Source: JAJCYL01 sp963664285
GTDB lineage: Bacteria; Bacteroidota; Bacteroidia; Cytophagales; Cyclobacteriaceae
Reading direction: 5' to 3'
Assembly: GCA_963664285.2 (NCBI GenBank)
Contig: CAXXNX010000010.1
Coordinates: 124,001 to 188,000, forward strand
DNA length: 64,000 bases
Part shown: in pieces, positions 63,948-64,000 of the stretch
Numbering within the stretch: position 1 is the stretch's first letter
How the letters are laid out: every line of letters begins with the position of its first letter
Made by a program: the position numbers and the translations under genes
Notes under the pieces: generated by a model
Told to the model about the DNA's origin: nothing
What the model saw: only the letters and a program-made list of their open reading frames with translations
Databases searched by the model: none

Positions 63948-64000
63948 TTATGCTGCGATGAGTTTCTTCAGGCTGACACGTGTACCAAACCTTTTTATTA
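63948..64000 (-). CDS. C-terminal end of a minus-strand gene running off the window
   Basis: The open frame ending at 63948 reads KRFGTRVSLKKLIAA. The basic tail could belong to a transposase, but the piece is too short to assign. The preceding 63712-63947 hold no recognisable gene and probably contain the start region of the split cyclophilin gene. Confidence 0.3.
   Translation of the reverse strand, partial: IKRFGTRVSLKKLIAA

Noticed and set aside
1..64000. CRISPR arrays, tRNA or rRNA genes, phage structural genes, replication origin
   Set aside because: No regularly spaced repeats, tRNA cloverleaf motifs, rRNA cores, phage genes or DnaA-box clusters were recognised.

Overview
The window is chromosomal DNA of a Bacteroidota bacterium, most likely of the order Cytophagales. 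This is inferred from the moderately AT-rich composition, the content of the division and cell-wall cluster, the TAnnTTTG-type promoter upstream of mraZ, Bacteroidota-type families (DUF6428, HD-PycTM, TPR-cyclases, UbiA next to a type III polyketide synthase) and a set of insertion sequences typical of the phylum. No rRNA or tRNA gene was seen. The RNase P RNA gene (rnpB) is present on the minus strand near 15.6-16.0 kb.

Layout. 0-2.4 kb: the end of a sigma-54 activator gene, then a divergent UbiA prenyltransferase / type III polyketide synthase pair. 2.5-10 kb: an insertion-sequence pile-up. An ISNCY-type element carrying a nested IS1595 splits a small secreted-protein gene, and an IS1380 plus a second IS1595 split one yihY/brkB gene. 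10-18 kb: housekeeping and metabolism (phosphohexomutase, M20 amidohydrolase, DapA-like aldolase, rnpB), with a frameshifted Na+/Ca2+ exchanger and a decayed CaiB-type CoA-transferase. 18.08-33.28 kb: an intact 13-gene dcw operon (mraZ, rsmH, ftsL, ftsI, murE, mraY, murD, ftsW, murG, murC, ftsQ, ftsA, ftsZ), preceded by three MraZ-box repeats. It has no insertion sequence and no frameshift. 33-42 kb: FMN reductase, a free-methionine-sulfoxide reductase gene with an amber codon, ribD, prmC, a second ISNCY copy, then glyA-tatC-rpiB. 41.6-43 kb: a small arsenic-type cluster (arsR, DUF6428, GNAT) with two matching palindromic operators. 43-48.3 kb: two tandem TPR-cyclase genes, one destroyed. 48.7-53.6 kb: a frameshifted sulfatase, an IS200/IS605 remnant and an IS91 + tyrosine-recombinase module that truncates an acetamidase/formamidase gene. 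53.8-64 kb: an HD-PycTM membrane protein, an SdiA-regulated lipoprotein, a metallophosphoesterase and a cyclophilin each split by the same IS30 element, SdpI-like, PaaI-like, MBL-fold and RmlD-like genes, and a DUF1684 remnant.

The dominant theme is genome decay driven by mobile elements. Six host genes are interrupted or truncated by insertion sequences. In five of them the frame can be rejoined exactly by deleting the element and one target duplication. Seven further host genes or elements carry single-base frameshifts, one has an in-frame stop, and one an internal deletion. Essential operons are spared. This pattern fits recent IS expansion under relaxed selection, as in a host-associated or bottlenecked lineage; that lifestyle reading is inference.

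Most unusual signals: (1) tandem cyclases whose catalytic residues are lost in a complementary way, as in a C1/C2-type heterodimer, with one partner now destroyed; (2) an IS30 hairpin whose two arms carry matched one-base indels between the two copies; (3) paired ArsR-type palindromes; (4) an HD-PycTM protein without an adjacent cyclase.
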